Positions 8,950 through 18,272 are shown, numbered from the stretch's first letter. The stretch: DNA of 64,000 nt from Sporosarcina sp. D27 (GCF_000586555.1 NZ_AZUC01000046.1:1-64000), one strand, 5' to 3'. Notes: generated from the letters alone by a model not told the origin. Translations and numbers: made by a program.

Positions 8950-10854
8950 ATGGATAAAGTCAGTCGGTTCATACAGTTTAATGACGAATCCGTTGAGACG
9001 AGAAAAATTCTGCTTTACGAAAGAATTGCACAGTCGTTAGCCAACGCTCCATTTGTGAAAATAACGGAGCGTCAGTTAATCGAGTATCAGCCAAAAGATG
9101 CAACTCTCGCGATGAGCGTATTTTGGCGACATCGTTCAGAACAGGTAACTCATCTAGGTCGTCTTTCAGATATCTATCTGCTTGCTGCAGGTTTTTATCG
9201 ACACTTTGACTTAGCGGCCTGGAGGGCTTTCACGTCGGATATGAAATCTAGCCATCATCCTAAATTGGCAGGTCAACTATTGATGATGCTCGAAGAATTT
9301 AGATTAATGGAATCCATTCAAAAGACACGTGTCGGAACGCAGAAAGCATTTACGGTACGCAGTGAAGTTTACGCGGAGTTTCATAGGGATCGACTTCTGT
9401 CAAATGCACAGCGGGGATTCGTATCGGATGCATTAGTCAACCAATTATTTTTAGATATTCATATGGGGATGACAGCTTCACCTCACGATGCGTTCAATCA
9501 TTTACCTATGGATCGTATCCGGCAATTTATACAACAGGCTTATGAGTTAGAAACAACAAAACAAAGTGGATTTTTAGCAAAAAGGATAATAGAGCTGGTG
9601 GAGGAGCAACTGACTGGGGATATAATACTTCCTTTATATACATTTGGAGAGTCTTTCGAAGATGGTAGTATGATGAATACAGACGTGAGAGCTATGTCAG
9701 ATCCAAAAGATTTAGAGGATCAGGAAGTGAAAGAAACAATTGAAGAAGAGTTTCGCACGTGGCATCAGGAAACAGATGATGAAAAGGGGACTCATCTGGA
9801 ATTTGAGCTACAACAAGGTACTCAAGGGGCTGCAGATGCCTCAGACTCAAGCCCTGGAGATGACAATGCAGAGGTACAACAGTTTGGAATGGGAAAATCA
9901 GAAGGAAATGATAAAGAAGGACTGCCGAATAATGAAGCAGACCTTACTGGAGACAGAATAGAGGAAAGACCCCTTAAGGCAGGTTCTGATTATGGTCCAG
10001 CACATACGCATGTCACGTTTAGAATAACGAAAATGCCGACTAGGGAAGAGGCAACATCAGCAAAAACGCTCAGTGAATGGAGAAACAATCATTTACCAAT
10101 CGTTCGTGCACTTGTTACTGAGATGAAAAAAAGATTAGAGCGAAAAAAACAGCAAAAGCGTGAAAACTTAACAAAAGGGCGACTATCTTCAAAGTTAACC
10201 ACCATGTTAACAGAGGAACGACCGAAACCATTCTATAGGAAACAAGCACCTTCACCCGAGCTCGATGCCGTTTTCGGATTACTCGTAGATGGGTCGGCAT
10301 CTATGATCGACAAGGTTGAGGAGACAAAAGAAGCAGTTGTTCTTTTTCACGATGTCTTACGGAAGCTTCATGTTTCCCATGAAATTACTTCGTATTACGA
10401 AGATGCATTTGAAGCAACTAAAGAAGAGCAACCAAATTTTTTCGAAGTCATGCATACGTTCGAAGAAACACAAATCGACAGCGGACCAGCAATTATGAAT
10501 TTTGAAGCTCATGAAGATAACCGCGACGGGTTCGCGATTAGATGGATGGCTAATCGACTTGCTGGACGAAATGAACAACATAAATTTTTACTTGTATTCT
10601 CTGACGGTGAACCATCAGCATTCGGATATGATCGCAATGGGATTGTCGATACAGCGGAGGCTGTTTGGGAAACCGAGAAGCGGGGGATATCTGTCGTACA
10701 TTTATTTTTATCTTCACAACAACCGACTGAAGAACAAAAAGAACTGTTTGCTACAATGTTTGGGAACAAAACCGCTGCCTCAGATTCTGTGGAGGAATTC
10801 GCTGGCCAGACACTTCGTATACTTAGAAAGTTGCTGGCAATTGCGGCTCAATGA
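8950..10854 (+). CDS. VWA-domain protein, partner of MoxR ATPase (YojO-like)
   Basis: 634 residues from the ATG at 8950 (GAGGG at 8939-8943); GTG at 8947 is an alternative that adds one residue. A helical N-terminal region is followed by an acidic, low-complexity middle (about residues 250-340, many Glu/Asp/Gly) and a C-terminal von Willebrand factor A domain with the MIDAS motif DGSAS near residue 446 and VFSDGEPS further on. The arrangement resembles CobT/BchD-like chelatase or NorD-like subunits. It most likely forms a two-component maturation machine with the preceding ATPase. Confidence 0.86.
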   Translation: MDKVSRFIQFNDESVETRKILLYERIAQSLANAPFVKITERQLIEYQPKDATLAMSVFWRHRSEQVTHLGRLSDIYLLAAGFYRHFDLAAWRAFTSDMKSSHHPKLAGQLLMMLEEFRLMESIQKTRVGTQKAFTVRSEVYAEFHRDRLLSNAQRGFVSDALVNQLFLDIHMGMTASPHDAFNHLPMDRIRQFIQQAYELETTKQSGFLAKRIIELVEEQLTGDIILPLYTFGESFEDGSMMNTDVRAMSDPKDLEDQEVKETIEEEFRTWHQETDDEKGTHLEFELQQGTQGAADASDSSPGDDNAEVQQFGMGKSEGNDKEGLPNNEADLTGDRIEERPLKAGSDYGPAHTHVTFRITKMPTREEATSAKTLSEWRNNHLPIVRALVTEMKKRLERKKQQKRENLTKGRLSSKLTTMLTEERPKPFYRKQAPSPELDAVFGLLVDGSASMIDKVEETKEAVVLFHDVLRKLHVSHEITSYYEDAFEATKEEQPNFFEVMHTFEETQIDSGPAIMNFEAHEDNRDGFAIRWMANRLAGRNEQHKFLLVFSDGEPSAFGYDRNGIVDTAEAVWETEKRGISVVHLFLSSQQPTEEQKELFATMFGNKTAASDSVEEFAGQTLRILRKLLAIAAQ

Positions 10855-10896
10855 AAAACGCAAAACCCCCTTATAACGGGCGGTTTTGCGTTTTTT
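10855..10896. terminator. Bidirectional terminator between YojO-like and telA
   Basis: AACGCAAAACC and GGTTTTGCGTT form a stem flanked by A-runs and T-runs, serving the two convergent genes. The last codon of the minus-strand telA gene lies in the loop. Confidence 0.85.
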
Positions 10897-12067
10897 CATG
10901 GATATTAAGAAGGCGTTGCTTTAACTCTTCTTCCATTCTACCAATTTCTCGTTCTGCTTCTTTTCTCTTCACGCGACCATCCGCCTGAATTACAAGAGTT
11001 TCCTCAATTGTTTGGATTAAGTTTTCTTGAGTCTTTTTCAACGTGTCAATTTCAATGATGCCGCGTTCGTTTTCTTTTGCGGTTTCAATTGAATTCAATT
11101 TTAGCATCTCGGAATTACGTAGTAATAGATCATTTGTTGTCTTCGTTACAAGTCGTTGGGATTCGACAGCTTTCTTTTGGCGATTCAGAGTGAGTGCAAT
11201 GGCAATTTGGTTTTTCCATAACGGGATTGACGTCATGATCGATGATTGAATCTTCTCAGCAAGTGTTTGGTTCGTCTGCTGAATCATGCGAATTTGAGGT
11301 GCACTTTGGATCGTCAATTGACGGGAAAGCTGCAGGTCATATAACCGTTTTTCCAAGCGATCGAGAAACTGACTCATATCGTTTACTTCTTGGATTGCCA
11401 TTTGATCATTGGAATTTTGTGCATCTGCACGCATCTGAGGTATCGTTATGTTTGCGAGTTCGTCACGTTTTATTTCCGCAGCGGCAATATAGACATTCAG
11501 AGCTTGAAAATAAGTTTTGTTTTGCTCGTATAGATTATCGAGCATATGAACGTCTTCTATTAACCCCCGTTTAGAGTGTTCCAGTTGTACCCCGATACGG
11601 TCAATTTGAGTACTAAGCTTTTGATACTTCGTCATCATTTCTTGAATAGAACGAGAGGCTTTATTGAAAAGGCGGCTCAACCCGCTCTTTTTCTTTTCAG
11701 AAAGATCGTCAGGATCGATTTCAGATAGCTTCCCCATTAAATCGTTTAAGACGTCTCCAACAGGACCAATATCCTTACTTTGAACGTGATCCAACATTTT
11801 ATGGGAAAAACGGGACAGTTCGTTTTGTGCTGTAGCTCCATAGGTTAAAATTGCTTCATAATCGCCAACAGGAATTTGATCAGCGAGTTCCTTAGCTTTT
11901 TGCTGTTCCTCAGGTGATAGACGGTCCATTAGTGCTACAGAAGCATTGTTTTCAGTTTGCTCTGTTTGCATTTCTTTAGGGAGCATCGGTTCACTTCGAT
12001 CAAATGGACTGCTGAGTAGATCATCAAAAGATTTTACGTCATTATTCATTGGCTGATTTTCGGTCAT
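10871..12067 (-). CDS. telA: TelA family toxic anion resistance protein
   Basis: 398 residues, mostly alpha-helical and charged, with the family's C-terminal block around SIPLWKNQIAIALTLNRQ and TNDLLLRNSEML. TelA/KlaA proteins were named for tellurite resistance; in Bacillota they (YaaN, YceH) are linked to stress and cell-envelope tolerance, with unknown mechanism. It overlaps the 3' end of the preceding xpaC gene by 26 bases, so the two are translationally coupled, as in Bacillus xpaC-yaaN. Confidence 0.9.
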   Translation of the reverse strand: MTENQPMNNDVKSFDDLLSSPFDRSEPMLPKEMQTEQTENNASVALMDRLSPEEQQKAKELADQIPVGDYEAILTYGATAQNELSRFSHKMLDHVQSKDIGPVGDVLNDLMGKLSEIDPDDLSEKKKSGLSRLFNKASRSIQEMMTKYQKLSTQIDRIGVQLEHSKRGLIEDVHMLDNLYEQNKTYFQALNVYIAAAEIKRDELANITIPQMRADAQNSNDQMAIQEVNDMSQFLDRLEKRLYDLQLSRQLTIQSAPQIRMIQQTNQTLAEKIQSSIMTSIPLWKNQIAIALTLNRQKKAVESQRLVTKTTNDLLLRNSEMLKLNSIETAKENERGIIEIDTLKKTQENLIQTIEETLVIQADGRVKRKEAEREIGRMEEELKQRLLNIHEKTQNRPL

Positions 12068-12716
12068 CTAACGTTTCCCCTTTCGTGTTCGGTAAGGATT
12101 TTTTACGTGCCATTGTAATATCTACATAGTCGAGTTCAAGTTGCAGGGCTGCCAAATCAGTGGAGAGGGCATCCTGCAAATCACTTTCCAACTGATGGGT
12201 AACATCGGTGATGGTTTCTCGAGTATGCTGCAGGGCAATGCGAACCTCTTTTTCTTTCAGTTGCTGATTGGCTAGCAATGCATATTTAGTAGTCAGTTCA
12301 ACTGCAGAATCTAGATGTGCATAGAAGAACTGTTCAGTCTGGTAGAATTTCTTAGGATCGTTTCGTACAATTGCGAGCACTTTTCTAGATAGATTACTCA
12401 GCTCATATACTTGACGAAAAGCCTGAACCGAGCGAACCTGTCCATATAGACTATTCAACTTTTTAATTTTTTGCTTGGCTTCATGAAGTTGTAATTCAAT
12501 ATGTCGATATTCAGAACGTGTCATTCCGAGTTCTTTTACTGATGAGCTAATCTGGACTTGTTTAATGGCAAAAGTACCTCCTAGGTACATCGTTATGAGA
12601 ATCCCCGTTGCTGCCAAAAAAGGAATGCCAGTTCCAAGCAGTAAAAAGAGGTATGTTCCAAAACTGACGGGCGCCACGATGAAGTGCCGCGTAAAAAACT
12701 GTTTGACTTTTTTCAT
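12042..12716 (-). CDS. xpaC: XpaC family protein (5-bromo-4-chloroindolyl phosphate hydrolysis protein)
   Basis: 224 residues. Two hydrophobic segments near the N-terminus (VAPVSFGTYLFLLLGTGIPF and LAATGILITMYLGGTFAI) are followed by a long helical, coiled-coil-like cytoplasmic part (residues 60-220). XpaC was named for an indicator-phosphate hydrolysis phenotype; no phosphatase motif is visible and the true role is unclear. First gene of the xpaC-telA operon on the minus strand. Confidence 0.85.
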   Translation of the reverse strand: MKKVKQFFTRHFIVAPVSFGTYLFLLLGTGIPFLAATGILITMYLGGTFAIKQVQISSSVKELGMTRSEYRHIELQLHEAKQKIKKLNSLYGQVRSVQAFRQVYELSNLSRKVLAIVRNDPKKFYQTEQFFYAHLDSAVELTTKYALLANQQLKEKEVRIALQHTRETITDVTHQLESDLQDALSTDLAALQLELDYVDITMARKKSLPNTKGETLDDRKSANE

Positions 12717-12925
12717 CTTCGGTCAGCCCTCCTTATCGTTAGTATATATATATCATTATTACGTGTGAATGGCAGTAAAAGTTTCATCGATTCACTAATC
12801 CCTTTTTAGTATACCGTATTAGACCCATTCAGACGAACATTTGAAATGCAAATTAGTACAGATTGCTTGGAAAAACTCTTAGTGCTTTGTATAATTGTCA
12901 ACTGTATAGGAAAAGAGGTTTTAGC

Positions 12926-13231
12926 ATGTATGAAGTAATTTATATGAAAGCGGATTATGAACCTTGGTGGATGTTTGAAGGATGGGAAGAGATGGTTCGT
13001 TTAAGACAATCGTTTGAAGAATTGGACGAAGCGATAGTATTTGCACACTCACTAATGGATGAAATGAGAGGCTGCTTTTCAAAAGAAAAAACTCGTAAAG
13101 GAGCTTTTACTGCTTTTTGGAATCCTGGTGAAAGAACATACTGTGATGGGTGTGACGATGATATGCAATTGTATCATGGGATCTTTTTATTGAAGGGCAA
13201 CGAAGTTATTTCTTTTGTCACGGAAAAATAA
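12926..13231 (+). CDS. DUF1033 family protein
   Basis: 101 residues from the ATG at 12926, which has AAAAGAGG eight bases upstream; an upstream extension lacks a ribosome binding site. The start MYEVIYMKADYEPWWMFEGW and the later FWNPGERTYCDGCDDDMQ with its Cys-X2-Cys resemble the DUF1033 family of Bacillota. No membrane segment. Function unknown; monocistronic. Confidence 0.75.
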   Translation: MYEVIYMKADYEPWWMFEGWEEMVRLRQSFEELDEAIVFAHSLMDEMRGCFSKEKTRKGAFTAFWNPGERTYCDGCDDDMQLYHGIFLLKGNEVISFVTEK

Positions 13232-13254
13232 TTTGAATATTTCATAAGGTTTAT

Positions 13255-13282
13255 TTGACATTTAAAAGTGGTATGGTATAGT
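13255..13282 (+). promoter_or_regulatory. Promoter of the cold-shock gene
   Basis: TTGACA (13255-13260) and TATAGT (13277-13282) are spaced by 16 bases, with an extended TGG before the -10. It gives a leader of about 145 bases before the csp ATG. Confidence 0.75.
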
Positions 13283-13323
13283 AGTACTAAGGTTAATAGC
13301 AAGCGCTCGCGACGAGAAACGTA

Positions 13324-13388
13324 TTCACGTATTACAAAAAGTGATCGGCGACGTCGGTACTTTTTGTAATACGTGAATTTTCTTTTTT
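13324..13388 (+). promoter_or_regulatory. Long hairpin plus T-run in the csp leader
   Basis: Arms 13324-13342 and 13359-13377 are perfectly complementary over 19 bp, around a 16-base loop. TTTTCTTTTTT follows at once. It lies between the promoter and the ribosome binding site of csp, so it would terminate transcription or form a very stable leader element. This suggests attenuation or temperature-dependent control. Confidence 0.7.
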
Positions 13389-13434
13389 GTAGCTAGTTCA
13401 TGTATTAGCAATTATTATTTGGAGGTTTTCATTT

Positions 13435-13635
13435 ATGAAACAAGGTACAGTTAAGTGGTTCAACGCAGAAAAAGGTTTCGGTTTCATCGAGGTTGACGGA
13501 GAAGACGACGTATTCGTACACTTCTCAGCTATTCAAGGCGAAGGTTTCAAATCTTTGGACGAAGGCCAGCAGGTTGAGTTCGAAATCGTAGAAGGTAACC
13601 GCGGTCTACAAGCTGCTAACGTTACGAAACTCTAA
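13435..13635 (+). CDS. Cold-shock protein (CspB/CspD-like)
   Basis: 66 residues, the standard length for a bacterial cold-shock domain. The RNA-binding motifs RNP1 (KGFGFI) and RNP2 (VFVHF) are intact. It binds single-stranded RNA/DNA and acts as an RNA chaperone in the cytoplasm. Ribosome binding site TTGGAGG is well placed. A terminator follows. The long structured leader indicates post-transcriptional control. Confidence 0.96.
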   Translation: MKQGTVKWFNAEKGFGFIEVDGEDDVFVHFSAIQGEGFKSLDEGQQVEFEIVEGNRGLQAANVTKL

Positions 13636-13640
13636 TAACA

Positions 13641-13684
13641 AAAAAAAGGGAACCCGCTTAAATAGTGGGTTCTATTTTTTTTGC
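13641..13684. terminator. Terminator between csp and the lipoprotein gene
   Basis: GAACCC...GGGTTC hairpin with an A-run on the left and a T-run on the right; it can serve both convergent genes. Confidence 0.75.
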
Positions 13685-13685
13685 T

Positions 13686-14429
13686 TTACGGTTTAGTAAC
13701 TGAATCCATCGAAGAGGTGACAAGCATATCTGCTTGACCTTTAGTAGTCATGACGGATTCCCGTTTAACTTCTCCATAACCTTCAACAAAATATTTTCGA
13801 TTGATATAATTGTCACCTTTCTCTTCAAGGACAATCGCATGCTCGAACTTTTTATAGGGAGTTTCAACAGTAGTGTCAGTATCTACAATCGTCCATTTCC
13901 CAAAAGTAGCCCCTTTTTCAAAAGGTTTTTGCAAATAAACACCTGTCACTTTCATCTTTTTAAGTTCGGCAACGGGCGGCGCATTTTCTTCCACATCAAC
14001 TTGTTTTTCTTCTAAAGTTAGAATTCGATCTTTCTCCACTTTGTATATCTTCCGCAATAGAGAGCCTCCATTGTTCTCATAGATCATCACGTACTCCTCG
14101 TATGGATGAGATACCTGGATATCCAGCTCCGCATATTCATTTCCTTCACCTTCATAATGAGCTTTTGAACTGTCGGGTAGCAAATAGTCGAGCATTGCAG
14201 GATCTTTAACTTTGCCATTCGGATCATCTAACTCTTCCACACCATCATCATCATGATCCTTATCCTTTATTTCACCACCGGCATCCGAATCGGCTTTTTC
14301 GACGGGACTCTGTTCGCCGCTGTTCCCAGAATTATTAGGTGCAGTAACGTCTTCACCATTCAGTTTGGAGCAAGCGGAGACGACGAGTAGACTAATGAGT
14401 AAAAAAAGCATAAATTTTAATTTCTTCAT
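13686..14429 (-). CDS. Lipoprotein of unknown function
   Basis: 247 residues from the ATG at 14429 (AAAAGGAG upstream; a start 13 codons earlier has no such site). The N-terminus MKKLKFMLFLLISLLVVSAC is a classical lipoprotein signal with lipobox VSAC. A low-complexity acidic linker follows (about residues 21-65, with KDKDHDDDG). The rest is a soluble beta-rich domain without a motif I recognise. Predicted to be anchored on the outer face of the membrane. Confidence 0.8.
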   Translation of the reverse strand: MKKLKFMLFLLISLLVVSACSKLNGEDVTAPNNSGNSGEQSPVEKADSDAGGEIKDKDHDDDGVEELDDPNGKVKDPAMLDYLLPDSSKAHYEGEGNEYAELDIQVSHPYEEYVMIYENNGGSLLRKIYKVEKDRILTLEEKQVDVEENAPPVAELKKMKVTGVYLQKPFEKGATFGKWTIVDTDTTVETPYKKFEHAIVLEEKGDNYINRKYFVEGYGEVKRESVMTTKGQADMLVTSSMDSVTKP

Positions 14430-14510
14430 AGTCAACCACTCCTTTTCTAATAGTATTACCGATTTCAAGAAAAGTATGTGCAGTTGAAACTCTCAAGATT
14501 TTTGTAAAGA

Positions 14511-14550
14511 AAAACAAAAAAGCAACCGCTAAAAATAGCAGTTGCTCTTT
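14511..14550 (-). terminator. Terminator of the ABC-F gene
   Basis: AGCAAC...GTTGCT hairpin (14521-14546), read on the minus strand and followed by a T-rich stretch, 30 bases after the ABC-F stop. Confidence 0.7.
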
Positions 14551-14577
14551 GTTGTAACTCCTACATATGCTATGAAA

Positions 14578-16185
14578 TTATTTTGAAGATGGTTGTGCTT
14601 CTTTCCATTCCAAATACTCATCATAGCTCATCATTTTGTCGAAAATTGTACCGTCATCGTTAATTTCAATGACGCGATTTGCAATCGTCTGTATGAACTG
14701 ATGGTCATGAGAAGTGAAGAGCATTACTCCTTTGTAAGCAATGAGACCATTGTTCAATGCTTGAATCGATTCGAGATCCAAATGGTTCGTCGGCTCATCT
14801 AATAACAAGACGTTTGAATGAGTGAGCATCATTTTAGAGAGCATACAACGAACTTTTTCTCCTCCAGATAGCACAGAAGGCTTTTTGTTCACTTCTTCAC
14901 CAGAGAAGAGCATTCTACCAAGGAAACCACGTAAGAACGTTTCTGTTTCATCTTCAGGTGAATACGGACGTAACCACTCAACGAGTGATTTCTCGTTACC
15001 TTGGAAGAATTTGTTGTTATCAATAGGGAAGTATGCTTGTGAGGTGGTAACTCCCCATTTAACAGTTCCAGAATCAGCATCTTGCTCTTCAGCTAAAATT
15101 TCAAGCAAAGCTGTTTTAGCAAGTGGGTTCCCGATTAGAATAACTTTATCTTCTTTATTCAATGTAAATGAGGCATCTTTTAACAATTGAACCCCATCTT
15201 GAGTTTTAGAAACATCGCGGACCATTAATACATCATTACCAATTTCTCGGCCCATTTGGAAGTTCACATATGGATAGCGACGTGAAGAAGGCTTAATGTC
15301 GTCAAGATCGATTTTATCCAAAGTCTTTTTACGTGAAGTCGCTTGCTTCGATTTAGAAGCATTGGCGCTGAATCGAGCGATGAAGGCTTGCAATTCTTTC
15401 ACTTTTTCTTCTTTTTTCTTGTTTTGTTCCTGGGAAAGTTTAAGAGCTAGTTGGCTAGACTCATACCAGAAATCATAGTTACCTGCGTAGATTTGGATTT
15501 TACTGAAGTCCAAGTCTGCTATATGCGTACATACTTTGTTCAAGAAGTGACGGTCGTGAGAAACAACGATAACTGTATTCTCGAAGTTGATCAAGAACTC
15601 TTCTAACCATTGAATTGCTTTTAAGTCCAAGTGGTTCGTCGGCTCATCCAGTAGTAAGACGTCCGGTTTACCAAATAAGGCTTGAGCAAGTAAGACTTTC
15701 ACTTTGTCAGAACCTGTGAGCTCTGACATCTTCATCGTATGCAATTTTTCTGAGATTCCAAGACCTTGCAATAGGATTGCCGCTTCGGATTCAGCTTCCC
15801 ATCCGTTTAGCTCTCCAAATTCACCTTCGAGTTCGGCTGCACGCATACCATCCTCATCAGAAAAATCTTCCTTCATATAAATAGCATTTTTTTCGGACAT
15901 AATATCATAGAGCCTTTTGTGACCCATAATAACAGTCTCAAGAACTTCTACACCTTCGAACTCGAAGTGATCTTGTTTCAATACTGCCAGGCGATCGTCA
16001 TTATTTAAAATGACATTACCTGTTTGTGGTTCTATTTCACCGGAAAGTATTTTAATGAATGTTGATTTACCGGCACCATTCGCACCGATTAGCCCATAAC
16101 AATTCCCTGGGTTAAATTGTATATTAACATCTTCAAAAAGTTTCCGGTCTCCAAAGCGAAGACTTACATTACTTACTGCTAACAT
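14578..16185 (-). CDS. ABC-F family ATPase (YkpA-type)
   Basis: 535 residues from the ATG at 16185, with GGAGGT upstream (rejecting a 30-codon longer frame). Two nucleotide-binding domains on one chain without membrane segments define ABC-F. Domain 1: Walker A GANGAGKST, signature region ELTGSDKVKVLLAQALF, Walker B DVLLLDEPTNHLD. A charged linker follows (about residues 240-320, KKKEEKVKELQ). Domain 2: degenerate P-loop GNPLAKTA, intact LSGGEK signature and LLLDEPTNHLD. The degenerate second P-loop and LTGS signature are, as I recall, typical of YkpA/YbiT-type members. ABC-F proteins act on the ribosome. Confidence 0.9.
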   Translation of the reverse strand: MLAVSNVSLRFGDRKLFEDVNIQFNPGNCYGLIGANGAGKSTFIKILSGEIEPQTGNVILNNDDRLAVLKQDHFEFEGVEVLETVIMGHKRLYDIMSEKNAIYMKEDFSDEDGMRAAELEGEFGELNGWEAESEAAILLQGLGISEKLHTMKMSELTGSDKVKVLLAQALFGKPDVLLLDEPTNHLDLKAIQWLEEFLINFENTVIVVSHDRHFLNKVCTHIADLDFSKIQIYAGNYDFWYESSQLALKLSQEQNKKKEEKVKELQAFIARFSANASKSKQATSRKKTLDKIDLDDIKPSSRRYPYVNFQMGREIGNDVLMVRDVSKTQDGVQLLKDASFTLNKEDKVILIGNPLAKTALLEILAEEQDADSGTVKWGVTTSQAYFPIDNNKFFQGNEKSLVEWLRPYSPEDETETFLRGFLGRMLFSGEEVNKKPSVLSGGEKVRCMLSKMMLTHSNVLLLDEPTNHLDLESIQALNNGLIAYKGVMLFTSHDHQFIQTIANRVIEINDDGTIFDKMMSYDEYLEWKEAQPSSK

Positions 16186-16322
16186 AATTGACCTCCTAAA
16201 ATTCACACTTTGCCCATTATAGCACGGATTGTCGCTAGGGTGGGGGAAATTACAGTGGTAAAAATGGATTTTCAAGCTTACAATACAATCATAAGTCTTT
16301 CGACGGTATTAAAAGAAACTGT

Positions 16323-16574
16323 TTAGGAACTTTCTCTCTGTTGCAAGGCTTTACGATTTTTATAAGCCGGTAAAGTACCGAGTTCTTTATTGATTAAATA
16401 TTCCATTTGCACATAATGTTTACGAGAAGGTAATTCGATCGAATCGAGACCTTTCATTGTGTAAATGAAGTAGTATCCATTGATTTGCCGGAACACAGCG
16501 ACTATGTCGGGAAATGAGTCAAAAACACTTTTCACTTGATACTTCCGTGTATAGGACCAATGAATTATTTTCAT
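16323..16574 (-). CDS. Conserved small protein, unknown
   Basis: 83 residues from the ATG at 16574 with AAAGGATG about eight bases upstream; an ATG three codons earlier overlaps that site. Aromatic-rich (FRQINGYYFIYTMKG), no signal peptide or membrane segment, no motif I know. Not in an obvious operon; 137 bases downstream of the ABC-F start on the same strand. Confidence 0.6.
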   Translation of the reverse strand: MKIIHWSYTRKYQVKSVFDSFPDIVAVFRQINGYYFIYTMKGLDSIELPSRKHYVQMEYLINKELGTLPAYKNRKALQQRESS

Positions 16575-16657
16575 AAATGTCATCCTTTCACAGAAAATTA
16601 TACGTCCTTAAAAAAACAAACGCAAGTTCGATGAAATATTATTAGAAAGGAATCCTT

Positions 16658-17851
16658 ATGAATTCAAATTCTCTGACTACTAAAAAAACAATGCTCCTGA
16701 TTTTTGCTATTTTTGCTGTGTCTATAAATATGCGACCTGCTATCACCTCAATTGGTCCGCTATTGGATACAATCCGGGTCCAATTATCATTGACGAATGC
16801 ACAAGTTAGTCTACTTACAGCGTTGCCTGTTATATGTATGGGAGTCTTTGCTTCGCTAGCACCAGTATTAAATATGCGGTTCGGATTGAATGCAACCATG
16901 GTTTTTATGGTTGGAGTTATTGGTTTAATGACAGCTCTCCGTGAATTCATCCCCACCTATACAATGCTTTTAGTTTCGTCTATTGGAGTTGGGATTGCGA
17001 TCGCGGTTGCGGGTCCATTACTTTCCGCGATGATCAAACAAAACTTTCCACATCGGGCTGGTCCTATCATTGGGATCTATTCGTTCGGTCTCGGGGCAGG
17101 CGCTACAGCAAGCACGGGTTTATCTGCATTCTTTTATGAGATTACTGGATCTTATTCGTTTGCGCTTAGCATTTGGTCCGTTTTAGCTTTGGTGGGTATT
17201 GCAGCTTGGCTTGTATCAGGAACAGATCAACTGGTAGTTCATCAGCAGCAAGTAACCTCATTAAAAGAATCATCCAAAGTGGTTCGTACACCGTGGAAAA
17301 ACAAGAAAGCTTGGTTGTTCTTATTGTTCTTTGGATTGCAGTCTGCGGGGTTTTTCTCAATTGTTATTTGGCTCGCGCCAATCGCTATCGAAAAAGGGAT
17401 GACACTTGTACAAGCCGGAACGCTAGTGAGTGTCATGACGGCAGTCCAAATTGCCTTGAATATTACAATCCCCCTAATGATGGAACGTTACCCAGGTCGT
17501 AAAATGTGGCTATTATTTATTCTTTCAATAGGTGTAGTTGCAGTTATGCTATTCTGGACAGATAATCTACCCTTGCTATGGGTGGGGGCGTTACTAATGG
17601 GCGTTCCTCTTGGAGGCATGTTTCCAATCGCGCTCGTACTGCCGCTAGATGAGACTATAAATGCGGTAGAAACGAATTCATGGACAGCGATGATGCAAAC
17701 TGGAGGATATATCATTGGTGGAATTTTTCCGTTTGTCATTGGGGTACTGTACGATGCTACAGGAAACCATCAATTGACAATCGCTCTATTTGGTTTGTTA
17801 TTTTTAGGAATGCTTGTATTAGCATTTTTTATAGGGGATAAAGAAGAGTAG
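16658..17851 (+). CDS. MFS transporter, CynX/NimT (YycB-like) family
   Basis: 397 residues with 12 predicted membrane segments and short loops. The N-terminal SINMRPAITSIGPLLDTIR stretch resembles the cyanate/nitroimidazole (CynX/NimT) branch of the major facilitator superfamily, where the Met-Arg-Pro in the first helix is conserved. Likely a proton-coupled exporter or anion permease; the substrate is not deducible. TTAGAAAGGAATCC gives the ribosome binding site. A strong terminator follows. Confidence 0.88.
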   Translation: MNSNSLTTKKTMLLIFAIFAVSINMRPAITSIGPLLDTIRVQLSLTNAQVSLLTALPVICMGVFASLAPVLNMRFGLNATMVFMVGVIGLMTALREFIPTYTMLLVSSIGVGIAIAVAGPLLSAMIKQNFPHRAGPIIGIYSFGLGAGATASTGLSAFFYEITGSYSFALSIWSVLALVGIAAWLVSGTDQLVVHQQQVTSLKESSKVVRTPWKNKKAWLFLLFFGLQSAGFFSIVIWLAPIAIEKGMTLVQAGTLVSVMTAVQIALNITIPLMMERYPGRKMWLLFILSIGVVAVMLFWTDNLPLLWVGALLMGVPLGGMFPIALVLPLDETINAVETNSWTAMMQTGGYIIGGIFPFVIGVLYDATGNHQLTIALFGLLFLGMLVLAFFIGDKEE

Positions 17852-17860
17852 AGAATTGGA

Positions 17861-17898
17861 AAAGGGACGCCCGCTTGGGCGTCCCTTTGTTTTTTTTT
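17861..17898 (+). terminator. Terminator after the MFS gene
   Basis: GGGACGCCC-GCTT-GGGCGTCCC hairpin followed by TTTGTTTTTTTTT. Confidence 0.92.
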
Positions 17899-17964
17899 GT
17901 CTAGCCGATTATTGAATATGAGAAAAAAGTTACTTCTTTTTATAATCAAGAATTGTGTACTTAC

Positions 17965-18131
17965 TCACAACGATCATTGCCGCGGTCGTTGTTCAGCAGT
18001 TGTTTCCTAACATAAGCAACGCAAACCCTACCTACTTTTGCGTCCTTGCGGCCCTATAGCCGCGCCAGTTTGAATACGTATAATGGGTAAACATTCCGCA
18101 GAATGCCAGTATTCAAGAATCAGCTAACTGG
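17965..18131. ncRNA. Structured intergenic element, candidate RNA
   Basis: In the 421-base gap before the patatin gene, at least five nested or adjacent inverted repeats fit in about 165 bases: CAACGA/TCGTTG near 17968-17992; CGCAAA/TTTGCG (18020-18042); GCGGC/GCCGC (18048-18063); TTGAATAC/GTATTCAA (18070-18116) enclosing ATTC/GAAT; and CCAGTT/AACTGG (18065-18130). GC content is higher than in the flanks. The density suggests a folded RNA or a repeat, but I cannot assign it to a known riboswitch; strand is uncertain. Confidence 0.45.
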
Positions 18132-18272
18132 TTATAACTTGTTAATCATACCATCACGTTTAGACTGTGTCAACAAGAATTTATAGGGAGTTGGGGGGAA
18201 TGAGCAATCTGGTTCTAAAAGGAAGGATAGTTTCTTACAGTAAGCTATAAGCTACAGAAAGGTGGAGAAAGA

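Noticed and set aside
17965-18131. Cyclic di-GMP riboswitch
   Set aside because: Some words (GGACGCAAA on the minus strand) fit, but the GAAA tetraloop, its receptor and the conserved junction are absent, and the strand points away from the cyclase gene.
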